The notes under the pieces were generated by a model that was given only the letters and a program-made list of their open reading frames with translations, did no database searches and was not told the origin of the DNA. DNA of 6,219 nucleotides. Source: Pseudomonas sp. GTDB lineage: Bacteria; Pseudomonadota; Gammaproteobacteria; Pseudomonadales; Pseudomonadaceae. The translations under genes and the position numbers were made by a program. Below, one piece after another: positions 1 through 5,917 of this stretch. The stretch's first letter is position 1. The number at the start of each line of letters is the position of its first letter. Location of the stretch: positions 1-6,219 of the forward strand of contig DQAA01000615.1 of NCBI GenBank assembly GCA_003523465.1, read 5' to 3'.

Positions 1-315
1 CTGAGCCAGTACCACTGGCCGGGCAACGTGCGGCAACTGGAGAACGTGTTGTTCCAGGCCGTGTCGCTGTGCGATGGCGGGGTGGTCAAGGCCGAGCACA
101 TTCGCCTGCCGGACTACGGCGCGCGCCAACCCCTGGGCGAGTTCTCCCTGGAAGGCGACCTGGCGCAGATTGTCGGGCGTTTCGAGAAAGCGGTACTTGA
201 GGCACTGCAGGGTGAATATCCAACCAGCCGGGCATTGGGAAAACGTCTTGGCGTTTCCCATACGACCATTGCCAACAAGTTGCGTGATTATGCAGTTGGC
301 AAGTCGGTTGAATAG
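1..315 (+). CDS. phhR: TyrR/PhhR-family transcriptional regulator, C-terminal 104 residues (5' end outside window)
   Basis: The reading frame is open from base 1 and ends at TAG 313-315, so only the C-terminus is present. It begins in the last part of an AAA+ sigma54-interaction-type domain, with the family motif WPGNVRQLEN at fragment residues 7-16. After a linker it ends in a TyrR-type helix-turn-helix: SRALGKRLGVSHTTIANKLR, near residues 76-95. This small C-terminal HTH, unlike the usual Fis-type one, points to TyrR/PhhR. PhhR is known in Pseudomonas as the aromatic amino acid-responsive activator of phenylalanine and tyrosine catabolism (phhAB, hmg and related genes); despite its AAA+ domain it works with sigma70 promoters. 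The link with DUF2790 and acsA downstream fits phhR of the P. putida/P. fluorescens type. The family call is firm; the exact symbol rests on the HTH and synteny because the ligand-binding N-terminus is not visible. Confidence 0.82.
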   Translation: MSQYHWPGNVRQLENVLFQAVSLCDGGVVKAEHIRLPDYGARQPLGEFSLEGDLAQIVGRFEKAVLEALQGEYPTSRALGKRLGVSHTTIANKLRDYAVGKSVE

Positions 316-344
316 TTGAAAAGTTAAGAGAACATTATGTCGGG

Positions 345-386
345 CGTGGCGCCTCTTATTAATCGCAAAGAGGCGCTGCAGCCACG
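345..386. terminator. Hairpin between convergent phhR and DUF2790 genes, probable bidirectional terminator
   Basis: A perfect 9-bp inverted repeat, GCGCCTCTT (349-357) and AAGAGGCGC (368-376), encloses a 10-nt loop. CGTG (345-348) and CACG (383-386) can extend the stem after a bulge. It lies in the 80 bases between two convergent stop codons, where a shared terminator is expected. No T-run follows the stem on either strand, so it is not a canonical intrinsic terminator and might act with Rho or as an RNA-end protector. Confidence 0.5.
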
Positions 387-395
387 AAGAGAAAG

Positions 396-656
396 TTAGC
401 CGTTGGAGCAGCCGTTACCCATGACGCGGTATTCGAGGATGTGCTTCTGGCCCTTGGAGTCTTCATAGGTCATGCGTGCCGGAACCACTTCGCAGACGTT
501 CGGGATCTCGCTCATGGACAGGACTTTGGCGATATCCAGGTGCTGCGAGTAACTGTACTGTTCAACCGGAATCTGCTCGGCGCCGTTATTTGCCAGGTCG
601 TCGGCCATGGCCACGCCGCAAACACTACCGAGTACCAAAACCAGTAAAGCTTTCAT
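396..656 (-). CDS. Small exported DUF2790 protein, function unknown
   Basis: This encodes an 86-residue protein on the minus strand. A typical Sec signal peptide (MKALLVLVLGSVCGVAMA, residues 1-18, AMA|DD cleavage site) gives a mature periplasmic protein of about 68 residues. Cys13 is not in a lipobox, because Val rather than Gly/Ala/Ser precedes it. The mature part has two cysteines, C55 and C83, which could form a disulfide, and an acidic N-terminal half with a Gln/Tyr-rich stretch. The YEDSKGQKHILEYRV region is typical of DUF2790, a family found mainly in Pseudomonas, often in several copies per genome, with no established function. The ATG at 656 is chosen over an upstream TTG at 662 because AGGTGA lies 7 nt before the ATG but only about 1 nt before the TTG. 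The gene is divergent from acsA and convergent with phhR, so it is probably monocistronic. Confidence 0.85.
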   Translation of the reverse strand: MKALLVLVLGSVCGVAMADDLANNGAEQIPVEQYSYSQHLDIAKVLSMSEIPNVCEVVPARMTYEDSKGQKHILEYRVMGNGCSNG

Positions 657-663
657 CTTCAAA

Positions 664-669
664 TCACCT
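664..669 (-). promoter_or_regulatory. Ribosome binding site fixing the DUF2790 start
   Basis: The minus strand reads AGGTGA here, 7 nt upstream of the ATG at 656. This supports that start over the in-frame TTG at 662. Confidence 0.7.
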
Positions 670-690
670 GTTCTAGGTCGAATAAGGGGG

Positions 691-711
691 CGTAGCGCTT
701 GTGGCGCTACG
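691..711. repeat. Perfect 8-bp inverted repeat upstream of the DUF2790 gene
   Basis: CGTAGCGC (691-698) and GCGCTACG (704-711) flank a 5-nt spacer. It begins 35 bases upstream of the DUF2790 ATG, so it may be a leader hairpin of that mRNA, or an operator serving either divergent gene. No T-tract follows, which argues against an intrinsic terminator. Confidence 0.6.
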
Positions 712-834
712 TTGCAGCAAAGTAAAAGCGGAAAGTTATCCCGGGATTAACGTGCCTTCGTGGGGGCTGTTACCTGAAGTTAATCTCGTTGCCGTTGCTG
801 GCGAGGTGAATTTTAGGGGGCGACATCAAACTGA

Positions 835-862
835 AACAGTCGATGTTTTGATAAACACTGTT
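835..862. repeat. Nested inverted repeat in the acsA upstream region
   Basis: The outer arms are AACAGT (835-840) and ACTGTT (857-862). Inside them TGTTT (844-848) and AAACA (853-857) form a second dyad around TGAT. The AT-rich, palindromic layout is more like a protein-binding operator than a terminator. The regulator is unknown. Confidence 0.5.
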
Positions 863-886
863 GGCGGAATCCGTAACAATCGTTGC

Positions 887-906
887 GAAAACCCGTCGCG
901 GTTTTC
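887..906. repeat. 7-bp inverted repeat in the acsA upstream region
   Basis: GAAAACC (887-893) and GGTTTTC (900-906) flank a 6-nt spacer, forming a perfect dyad 154 bases before the acsA start. No T-run follows. It may be an operator or an RNA hairpin. Confidence 0.5.
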
Positions 907-918
907 CGTGGGTAGTGC

Positions 919-932
919 GGAACGCCCGTTCC
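919..932. repeat. 14-bp palindrome in the acsA upstream region
   Basis: GGAACG and CGTTCC are separated by CC. This compact spacing is typical of a dimeric regulator site. It lies 13 bases after the 887-906 dyad; the binding protein is unknown. Confidence 0.45.
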
Positions 933-941
933 AGAGCGGCT

Positions 942-963
942 TTTCTGCCAGACGTGGCAAAAA
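942..963. repeat. Imperfect dyad in the acsA upstream region
   Basis: TGCCA (946-950) and TGGCA (955-959) surround GACG. One mismatch further out, TTT (942-944) and AAA (961-963) continue the symmetry. It could be an operator or a short leader hairpin. Confidence 0.4.
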
Positions 964-1030
964 GACCATGCTGTTACTACCAACGTCGAATGGCCCGAAG
1001 GGCTCTGGTACAGTTAAAACGAGGTCATAC

Positions 1031-1038
1031 AAAAACAA
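1031..1038 (+). promoter_or_regulatory. Candidate Hfq/Crc catabolite-activity motif before acsA
   Basis: AAAAACAA matches the AANAANAA motif to which Hfq with Crc binds in Pseudomonas mRNAs to block translation while preferred carbon sources are present. It lies 10 nt upstream of the acsA GAGG and 22 nt before the ATG, the usual place for such repression. Acetate is a secondary carbon source for many pseudomonads, so catabolite repression of acsA makes sense. The match is seen directly; function is inferred. Confidence 0.55.
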
Positions 1039-1048
1039 CTATTACACC

Positions 1049-1052
1049 GAGG
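1049..1052 (+). promoter_or_regulatory. Ribosome binding site fixing the acsA start
   Basis: GAGG lies 8 nt upstream of the ATG at 1061. It selects that start over the open extension to 701, and the resulting 651 residues match the family length. Confidence 0.8.
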
Positions 1053-1060
1053 TAACAAAG

Positions 1061-3016
<1,956 letters not shown>

Positions 3017-3035
3017 TGCTTTGAGGAGGTGCTGA

Positions 3036-3067
3036 TGGCCTCATCGCTGGCAAGCCAGCTCCCACAG
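3036..3067. repeat. Pseudomonas REP element behind acsA
   Basis: The stretch has the familiar Pseudomonas REP layout: a conserved head ending in CATCG, a GC-rich stem GCTGG (3046-3050) and CCAGC (3055-3059) around CAAG, and the tail TCCCACAG. It begins 20 bases after the acsA stop. Such elements are dispersed in intergenic DNA of fluorescens/putida-group genomes, are mobilised by RAYT transposases elsewhere, and can stabilise mRNA 3' ends. Only one copy is in this window, so the repeat status rests on recognition. Confidence 0.75.
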
Positions 3068-3074
3068 TGACCGC

Positions 3075-3099
3075 GTTGACCACAGATCCTGTGGTCAAC
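3075..3099. repeat. Perfect 11-bp inverted repeat in the acsA 3' region
   Basis: GTTGACCACAG (3075-3085) and CTGTGGTCAAC (3089-3099) flank ATC. The stem is strong but no T-tract follows on either strand; the downstream side is A-rich. It could be an RNA-stabilising hairpin, a Rho-related end or an operator. It lies 8 bases after the REP and 20 bases before the true terminator. Confidence 0.6.
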
Positions 3100-3118
3100 A
3101 CAAAAAATGAGAGAAATC

Positions 3119-3166
3119 AGCCCAAGGCCCCGTAGGCGATATGCTTACGGGGCCTTGGGCTTTTTT
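3119..3166 (+). terminator. Strong rho-independent terminator of acsA
   Basis: A perfect 16-bp stem has arms at 3119-3134 and 3146-3161, extendable by three more pairs including one G-T. Its core is CCCAAGGCCCCGTA, and a T6 tract (3161-3166) follows directly. It lies 102 bases after the acsA stop and insulates the aot operon from acsA transcription. Confidence 0.95.
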
Positions 3167-3204
3167 GTTACTTCGACTTTCATCGGTAACCTTTCCTTCA
3201 TCGC

Positions 3205-3216
3205 TTTCGTACGAAA
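3205..3216. repeat. 12-bp perfect palindrome upstream of aotJ
   Basis: TTTCGTACGAAA reads identically on both strands. A continuous palindrome of this size in non-coding DNA suggests a site for a dimeric regulator, though none can be named. Confidence 0.4.
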
Positions 3217-3237
3217 ACGGGGCATTAGGAAACGGAT

Positions 3238-3256
3238 TCGCACGGGAATGGTGCGA
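3238..3256. repeat. 6-bp inverted repeat upstream of aotJ
   Basis: TCGCAC (3238-3243) and GTGCGA (3251-3256) flank a 7-nt spacer. It may be an operator or a hairpin; there is no T-tract. Confidence 0.35.
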
Positions 3257-3314
3257 GGGCAGATGAAATTTCCGACACCCAAACGGCTGGGCTTGCCGTA
3301 ATACAAGGGTTTGC

Positions 3315-3335
3315 CAATAATGGGCCCGGTTATTG
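3315..3335. repeat. Inverted repeat upstream of aotJ
   Basis: CAATAA (3315-3320) and TTATTG (3330-3335) flank a 9-nt spacer that contains GGGCCC. AT-rich arms around a GC core are consistent with a regulator site. It is about 130 bases upstream of the putative -10. Confidence 0.4.
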
Positions 3336-3428
3336 CTTCAGTCATGGGTTATTTGTTTTCCGCTTTTGCATATTCCTCCGAAGCTGTCAATATCTCCCGG
3401 CCGCTCTTCAAAGGCTTCTGTAACTACT

Positions 3429-3449
3429 TGTCGCTTTGAAGAAATATCG
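3429..3449 (+). promoter_or_regulatory. Candidate ArgR half-site upstream of aotJ
   Basis: TGTCGC (3429-3434), eight bases, then AA (3443-3444) matches exactly the TGTCGC-N8-AA-N5 half-site reported for P. aeruginosa ArgR, an AraC-family arginine sensor that activates the aot operon. ArgR normally binds two tandem half-sites about 21 bp apart. The expected distal partner at 3408 is poor (its AA at 3422-3423 is conserved, the TGTCGC part is not), and the one at 3450 is not recognisable. The site lies just upstream of a possible -10, suitable for activation. Confidence 0.5.
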
Positions 3450-3465
3450 GCTTCCGAGCTGTCGT

Positions 3466-3471
3466 TAAAAT
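3466..3471 (+). promoter_or_regulatory. Possible -10 element of the aot promoter
   Basis: TAAAAT matches 5 of 6 positions of the sigma70 -10 consensus. No good -35 lies 16-18 bases upstream, where the candidate ArgR site is located instead. That is the layout of an activator-dependent promoter. A start near 3478 would give a leader of about 115 nt. Confidence 0.35.
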
Positions 3472-3545
3472 GCCGATCACTCGCTCGTGACACCTGACCG
3501 GTGGTCTGGTCCCGCGCAGCTCTGCGTTGTACTCATTCGCATAGT

Positions 3546-3572
3546 GGGCAGTCGTACTGCCTGGCATTGCCC
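3546..3572 (+). other. Leader hairpin with alternative pairing before aotJ
   Basis: GGCAG (3547-3551) can pair with CTGCC (3557-3561). Alternatively GGGCA (3546-3550) can pair with TGCCC (3568-3572), which excludes the first stem. Other short stems lie just upstream (GACC/GGTC 3496-3506, CGCA/TGCG 3515-3526). The stems are short and no known riboswitch is recognised. Confidence 0.25.
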
Positions 3573-3582
3573 TTTACCGATT

Positions 3583-3586
3583 GGAG
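3583..3586 (+). promoter_or_regulatory. Ribosome binding site fixing the aotJ start
   Basis: GGAG lies 7 nt upstream of the ATG at 3594. The protein then starts directly with a signal peptide, so the longer open frame from 3501 is rejected. Confidence 0.75.
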
Positions 3587-3593
3587 TTCCCAG

Positions 3594-4379
3594 ATGAAGA
3601 AACTCGCATTGCTTGGCGCACTGGCGCTGTCCGTGTTTTCCCTGGTTTCCGTGGCGGACGAAAAACCACTGCGCATCGGCATCGAAGCCGCCTACCCACC
3701 CTTTGCCTCGAAAGCACCCGACGGCAGCATCGTCGGCTTCGACTACGACATCGGCAACGCCCTCTGCGAGCAGATGAAAGTGAAGTGCACCTGGGTCGAG
3801 CAAGAGTTCGACGGCCTGATTCCGGCGCTCAAGGTGCGCAAGATCGACGCCATCCTGTCGTCCATGTCGATCACCGACGATCGCAAGAAATCCGTCGATT
3901 TCACCAAGCGCTACTACCTGACCCCGGCCCGTCTGGTGATGAAGGAAGGCACCGCTGTCAGCGACGGCCTGAGCGAACTGCAAGGCAAGAAGATCGGCGT
4001 GCAGCGCGGCTCGATCCACGACCGCTTCGCCAAGGAAGTCCTGGCTCCGAAAGGCGCGACCATCGTTCCTTATGGCACCCAGAACGAAATCTACCTGGAC
4101 ATCACCGCCGGCCGCCTGGACGGCACCGTGGCTGACGCTACGCTGCTGGAAGACGGCTTCCTGAAGACCGACTCCGGCAAGGGCTACGCCTTCACCGGTC
4201 CGGCCTTCACCGACGCCAAGTACTTCGGCGACGGCATCGGCATCGCCGTACGCAAGGGTGACAAGGAAAACCTGGAGCGCATCAACGCCGCCATCGACGG
4301 CATCCGTGCCAGCGGCAAGTACAAGGAAATCCAGGACAAGTACTTCAACTTCGATATCTACGGCCCGGAAACCAACTAA
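3594..4379 (+). CDS. aotJ: Periplasmic arginine/ornithine-type binding protein of an ABC importer
   Basis: This 261-residue protein has a Sec signal peptide (residues 1-21, SVA|DE cleavage) and one family-3 solute-binding domain with two lobes. It aligns residue for residue (offset 20) with the Salmonella lysine/arginine/ornithine-binding protein. The ligand residues Tyr34, Phe72, Ser89, Ser90, Ser92, Arg97 and Asp181 correspond to LAO Tyr14, Phe52, Ser69, Ser70, Ser72, Arg77 and Asp161. The disulfide pair Cys58/Cys65 matches Cys38/Cys45. Arg97 and Asp181 should hold the alpha-carboxylate and alpha-amino groups. Three pocket positions differ: Asp11 is Glu31, Leu117 is Gln137 and Thr121 is Ile141, so preference among arginine, ornithine, lysine and histidine is uncertain. 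It heads the aotJ-Q-M-P operon and is followed by a terminator-like hairpin. The symbol follows P. aeruginosa AotJ; argT/hisJ-like labels would describe the same family. Confidence 0.9.
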   Translation: MKKLALLGALALSVFSLVSVADEKPLRIGIEAAYPPFASKAPDGSIVGFDYDIGNALCEQMKVKCTWVEQEFDGLIPALKVRKIDAILSSMSITDDRKKSVDFTKRYYLTPARLVMKEGTAVSDGLSELQGKKIGVQRGSIHDRFAKEVLAPKGATIVPYGTQNEIYLDITAGRLDGTVADATLLEDGFLKTDSGKGYAFTGPAFTDAKYFGDGIGIAVRKGDKENLERINAAIDGIRASGKYKEIQDKYFNFDIYGPETN

Positions 4380-4400
4380 CCGTCGTCGTGTCACCTGTTC

Positions 4401-4443
4401 AATGGTGCAAGCAGCAGAAGCGCTGAGGCTTGCACCATTTTTT
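4401..4443 (+). terminator. Intra-operon terminator/attenuator between aotJ and aotQ
   Basis: A perfect 12-bp stem, AATGGTGCAAGC (4401-4412) and GCTTGCACCATT (4428-4439), is followed by a run of six T (4438-4443). This is a typical intrinsic terminator, but it lies inside the operon, in the 89-base gap between binding protein and permease. It should end most transcripts after aotJ and let some read through, and would also protect the aotJ mRNA 3' end. Confidence 0.85.
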
Positions 4444-4456
4444 CATCCCTAAGGTC

Positions 4457-4460
4457 GAGG
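4457..4460 (+). promoter_or_regulatory. Ribosome binding site fixing the aotQ start
   Basis: GAGG lies 8 nt upstream of the ATG at 4469. It rules out the in-frame TTG at 4430, which lies inside the terminator stem. Confidence 0.75.
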
Positions 4461-4468
4461 ACCTCATC

Positions 4469-5158
4469 ATGTTGAAAGGCTACGGGGCAGTCATCCTCGA
4501 TGGAGCGTGGCTGACGCTACAGCTCGCCTTGTCGTCCATGGCCCTGGCCATCGTGCTTGGCCTGATCGGCGTGGCCCTGCGCCTGTCGCCGGTGCGCTGG
4601 CTGGCCTGGCTCGGCGATCTGTATGCCACGGTGATCCGCGGCATTCCCGATCTGGTTCTGATCCTGCTGATCTTCTATGGCGGCCAGGACATCCTCAATC
4701 GCGTCGCCCCGCTGGTGGGCTACGACGATTACATCGACCTCAATCCGCTGGTCGCGGGTATCGGCACCCTAGGCTTCATCTTCGGTGCGTACCTCTCGGA
4801 AACCTTCCGTGGCGCCTTCATGGCGATCCCCAAGGGCCAGGCCGAGGCCGGCATGGCCTACGGCATGAGCAACGTGCAGGTGTTCTTCCGCGTGCTGGTG
4901 CCGCAGATGATCCGCCTGGCGATTCCGGGCTTCACCAACAACTGGCTGGTTTTGACCAAGGCCACCGCGCTGATTTCGGTGGTGGGTCTGCAGGACATGA
5001 TGTTCAAGGCCAAGCAGGCGGCCGACGCCACCCGCGAGCCTTTCACCTTCTTCCTGGCGGTAGCCGCGATGTACCTGGTGATCACCAGCGTCTCGCTGCT
5101 GGCCCTGCGTTACCTGGAAAAGCGCTACTCGGTTGGCGTAAAGGCGGCTGAACTATGA
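4469..5158 (+). CDS. aotQ: ABC importer permease subunit, arginine/ornithine type (HisQ/AotQ-like)
   Basis: This 229-residue inner-membrane protein belongs to the polar amino acid permease family (HisQ/HisM/GltK type, BPD_transp_1 fold). About five hydrophobic segments are visible, the first near residues 8-33 (within LTLQLALSSMALAIVLGLIG), with others after the RGIPDLVLILLIFYG stretch, around LVAGIGTLGFIFGAYLSE, and near the C-terminus (FFLAVAAMYLVITSVSLLAL). The cytoplasmic EAA loop that docks on the ATPase is clear: EAGMAYGMS from residue 126, followed by FRVLVPQ. It should pair with AotM to form the channel for the amino acid delivered by AotJ. It overlaps aotM by four bases (ATGA, 5155-5158), which implies translational coupling and equal amounts of the two permeases. 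The length agrees with P. aeruginosa AotQ. Substrate is inferred from the operon. Confidence 0.92.
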   Translation: MLKGYGAVILDGAWLTLQLALSSMALAIVLGLIGVALRLSPVRWLAWLGDLYATVIRGIPDLVLILLIFYGGQDILNRVAPLVGYDDYIDLNPLVAGIGTLGFIFGAYLSETFRGAFMAIPKGQAEAGMAYGMSNVQVFFRVLVPQMIRLAIPGFTNNWLVLTKATALISVVGLQDMMFKAKQAADATREPFTFFLAVAAMYLVITSVSLLALRYLEKRYSVGVKAAEL

Positions 5159-5853
5159 TTTTCGACTACAACGTCATCTGGGAAGCCCTGCCGCTCTACC
5201 TCGGCGGCCTGCTGACCACGCTCAAGCTGCTGGCGATTTCCCTGTTCTTCGGTCTGCTCAGTGCGATTCCCCTGGGCCTGATGCGGGTGTCGAAACAGCC
5301 GGTGGTGAACTTCGCCGCCTGGCTCTACACCTACGTCATCCGCGGCACGCCGATGCTGGTCCAGCTGTTCCTGATCTACTACGGCCTGGCCCAGTTCGAG
5401 GCGGTGCGCGAGAGCTTCCTGTGGCCCTGGCTGTCCAGCGCGACTTTCTGCGCCTGCCTGGCCTTCGCCATCAACACCAGCGCCTACACCGCGGAAATCA
5501 TCGCCGGCAGCCTCAAGGCCACGCCCCATGGCGAGATCGAGGCGGCCAAGGCGGTGGGCATGTCGCGCTACAAGATGTATCGCCGCATCCTCCTGCCGTC
5601 GGCCCTGCGCCGTGCGCTGCCGCAGTACAGCAACGAAGTGATCATGATGCTGCAGACCACCAGCCTGGCCTCCATCGTCACCCTGATCGACATCACCGGT
5701 GCCGCACGGACCGTCAACGCCCAGTACTACCTGCCGTTCGAGGCCTATATCACCGCCGGCGTGTTCTACCTGTGCCTGACCTTCATCCTGGTCCGCCTGT
5801 TCAAGCTCGCCGAACGCCGCTGGCTCGGCTACCTGGCGCCGCGCAAGGGCTAA
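5155..5853 (+). CDS. aotM: ABC importer permease subunit, arginine/ornithine type (HisM/AotM-like)
   Basis: This 232-residue inner-membrane permease is the paralogue and presumed partner of AotQ. Hydrophobic segments include residues about 13-42 (LPLYLGGLLTTLKLLAIS onward), the segment after YVIRGTPMLVQLFLIYYGL, a stretch around 92-112, and a C-terminal one (ITAGVFYLCLTFILVRLF). RGTPMLVQLF is characteristic of this permease family. The EAA loop EAAKAVGMS starts at residue 129 and continues to ILLPSALRRALPQ, the contact surface for the ATPase AotP. Its start codon overlaps the aotQ stop (ATGA); only a weak AAGG precedes it (5141-5144), so translation probably depends on coupling to aotQ. The TAA stop lies between GGGC and GCCC. 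The next gene is the ATPase, 64 bases on; no aotO lies between. Confidence 0.92.
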   Translation: MIFDYNVIWEALPLYLGGLLTTLKLLAISLFFGLLSAIPLGLMRVSKQPVVNFAAWLYTYVIRGTPMLVQLFLIYYGLAQFEAVRESFLWPWLSSATFCACLAFAINTSAYTAEIIAGSLKATPHGEIEAAKAVGMSRYKMYRRILLPSALRRALPQYSNEVIMMLQTTSLASIVTLIDITGAARTVNAQYYLPFEAYITAGVFYLCLTFILVRLFKLAERRWLGYLAPRKG

Positions 5854-5875
5854 GCCCGCGGCTAACTGATTCGCT

Positions 5876-5897
5876 CCGGGCGTGTGACCGCGCCCGG
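5876..5897 (+). other. GC-rich hairpin between aotM and aotP
   Basis: CCGGGCG (5876-5882) and CGCCCGG (5891-5897) form a perfect 7-bp stem with an 8-nt loop. The sequence that follows (GCCTTGTGAG) has no T-run, so full termination is unlikely. It ends 20 bases before the aotP start and could affect aotP translation or mRNA decay. Confidence 0.5.
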
Positions 5898-5917
5898 GCC
5901 TTGTGAGAACCGACAGC

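Larger units (their letters stand above)
657..1060. other. Divergent intergenic control region between the DUF2790 gene and acsA
   Basis: These 404 bases contain no convincing gene. The frame of acsA stays open back to 701, but that extension lacks a ribosome binding site and does not resemble Acs. The region must hold the promoters of both divergent genes; I could not pick a convincing -35/-10 pair for either. It holds an unusual number of inverted repeats (691-711, 835-862, 887-906, 919-932, 942-963) and an A-rich Crc/Hfq-type motif at 1031-1038. In other pseudomonads acsA is activated by the CrbS/CrbR (MxtR/ErdR) two-component system, so a CrbR site is expected here, but I cannot assign it. 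Confidence 0.6.
3167..3593. other. Intergenic region upstream of aotJ
   Basis: These 427 bases hold no gene I can support. The stretch is less GC-rich than the flanking genes. Its first part (3167-3340) carries dyads at 3205-3216, 3238-3256 and 3315-3335. Its second part holds a candidate ArgR site (3429-3449), a possible -10 (3466-3471) and a leader of about 115 nt with several short hairpins. A 66-codon minus-strand frame at 3145-3345 is open but lacks a ribosome binding site and Pseudomonas codon bias. Confidence 0.6.

Noticed and set aside
702..715. Sigma54-like promoter on the + strand (TGGC...TTGCA)
   Set aside because: GG and GC are separated by 9 rather than the required 10 bases, and the first half is part of the 8-bp inverted repeat.
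861..1055. 64-codon frame in the acsA upstream region starting at TTG
   Set aside because: No ribosome binding site, very basic composition and no recognisable family; it crosses the dyads and the acsA leader.
701..1060. 120-codon N-terminal extension of acsA
   Set aside because: It is open by chance. The ATG at 1061 has a proper ribosome binding site, gives the family length of 651 residues, and makes residue numbering agree with Salmonella Acs.
3075..3099. Calling the 11-bp stem a second rho-independent terminator
   Set aside because: No T-run follows the stem on either strand; a far better terminator lies 20 bases downstream.
3145..3345. 66-codon minus-strand frame ending within the acsA terminator
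   Set aside because: No ribosome binding site precedes its ATG, G/C at third positions is only about half (well below the neighbouring genes), and its tail is the terminator stem. I recognise no family.
3477..4394. Long antisense frame over aotJ, and a similar one at 5125-5949 over aotM
   Set aside because: Both lie opposite clearly identified transporter genes and have the low-complexity composition of codon-bias shadows.
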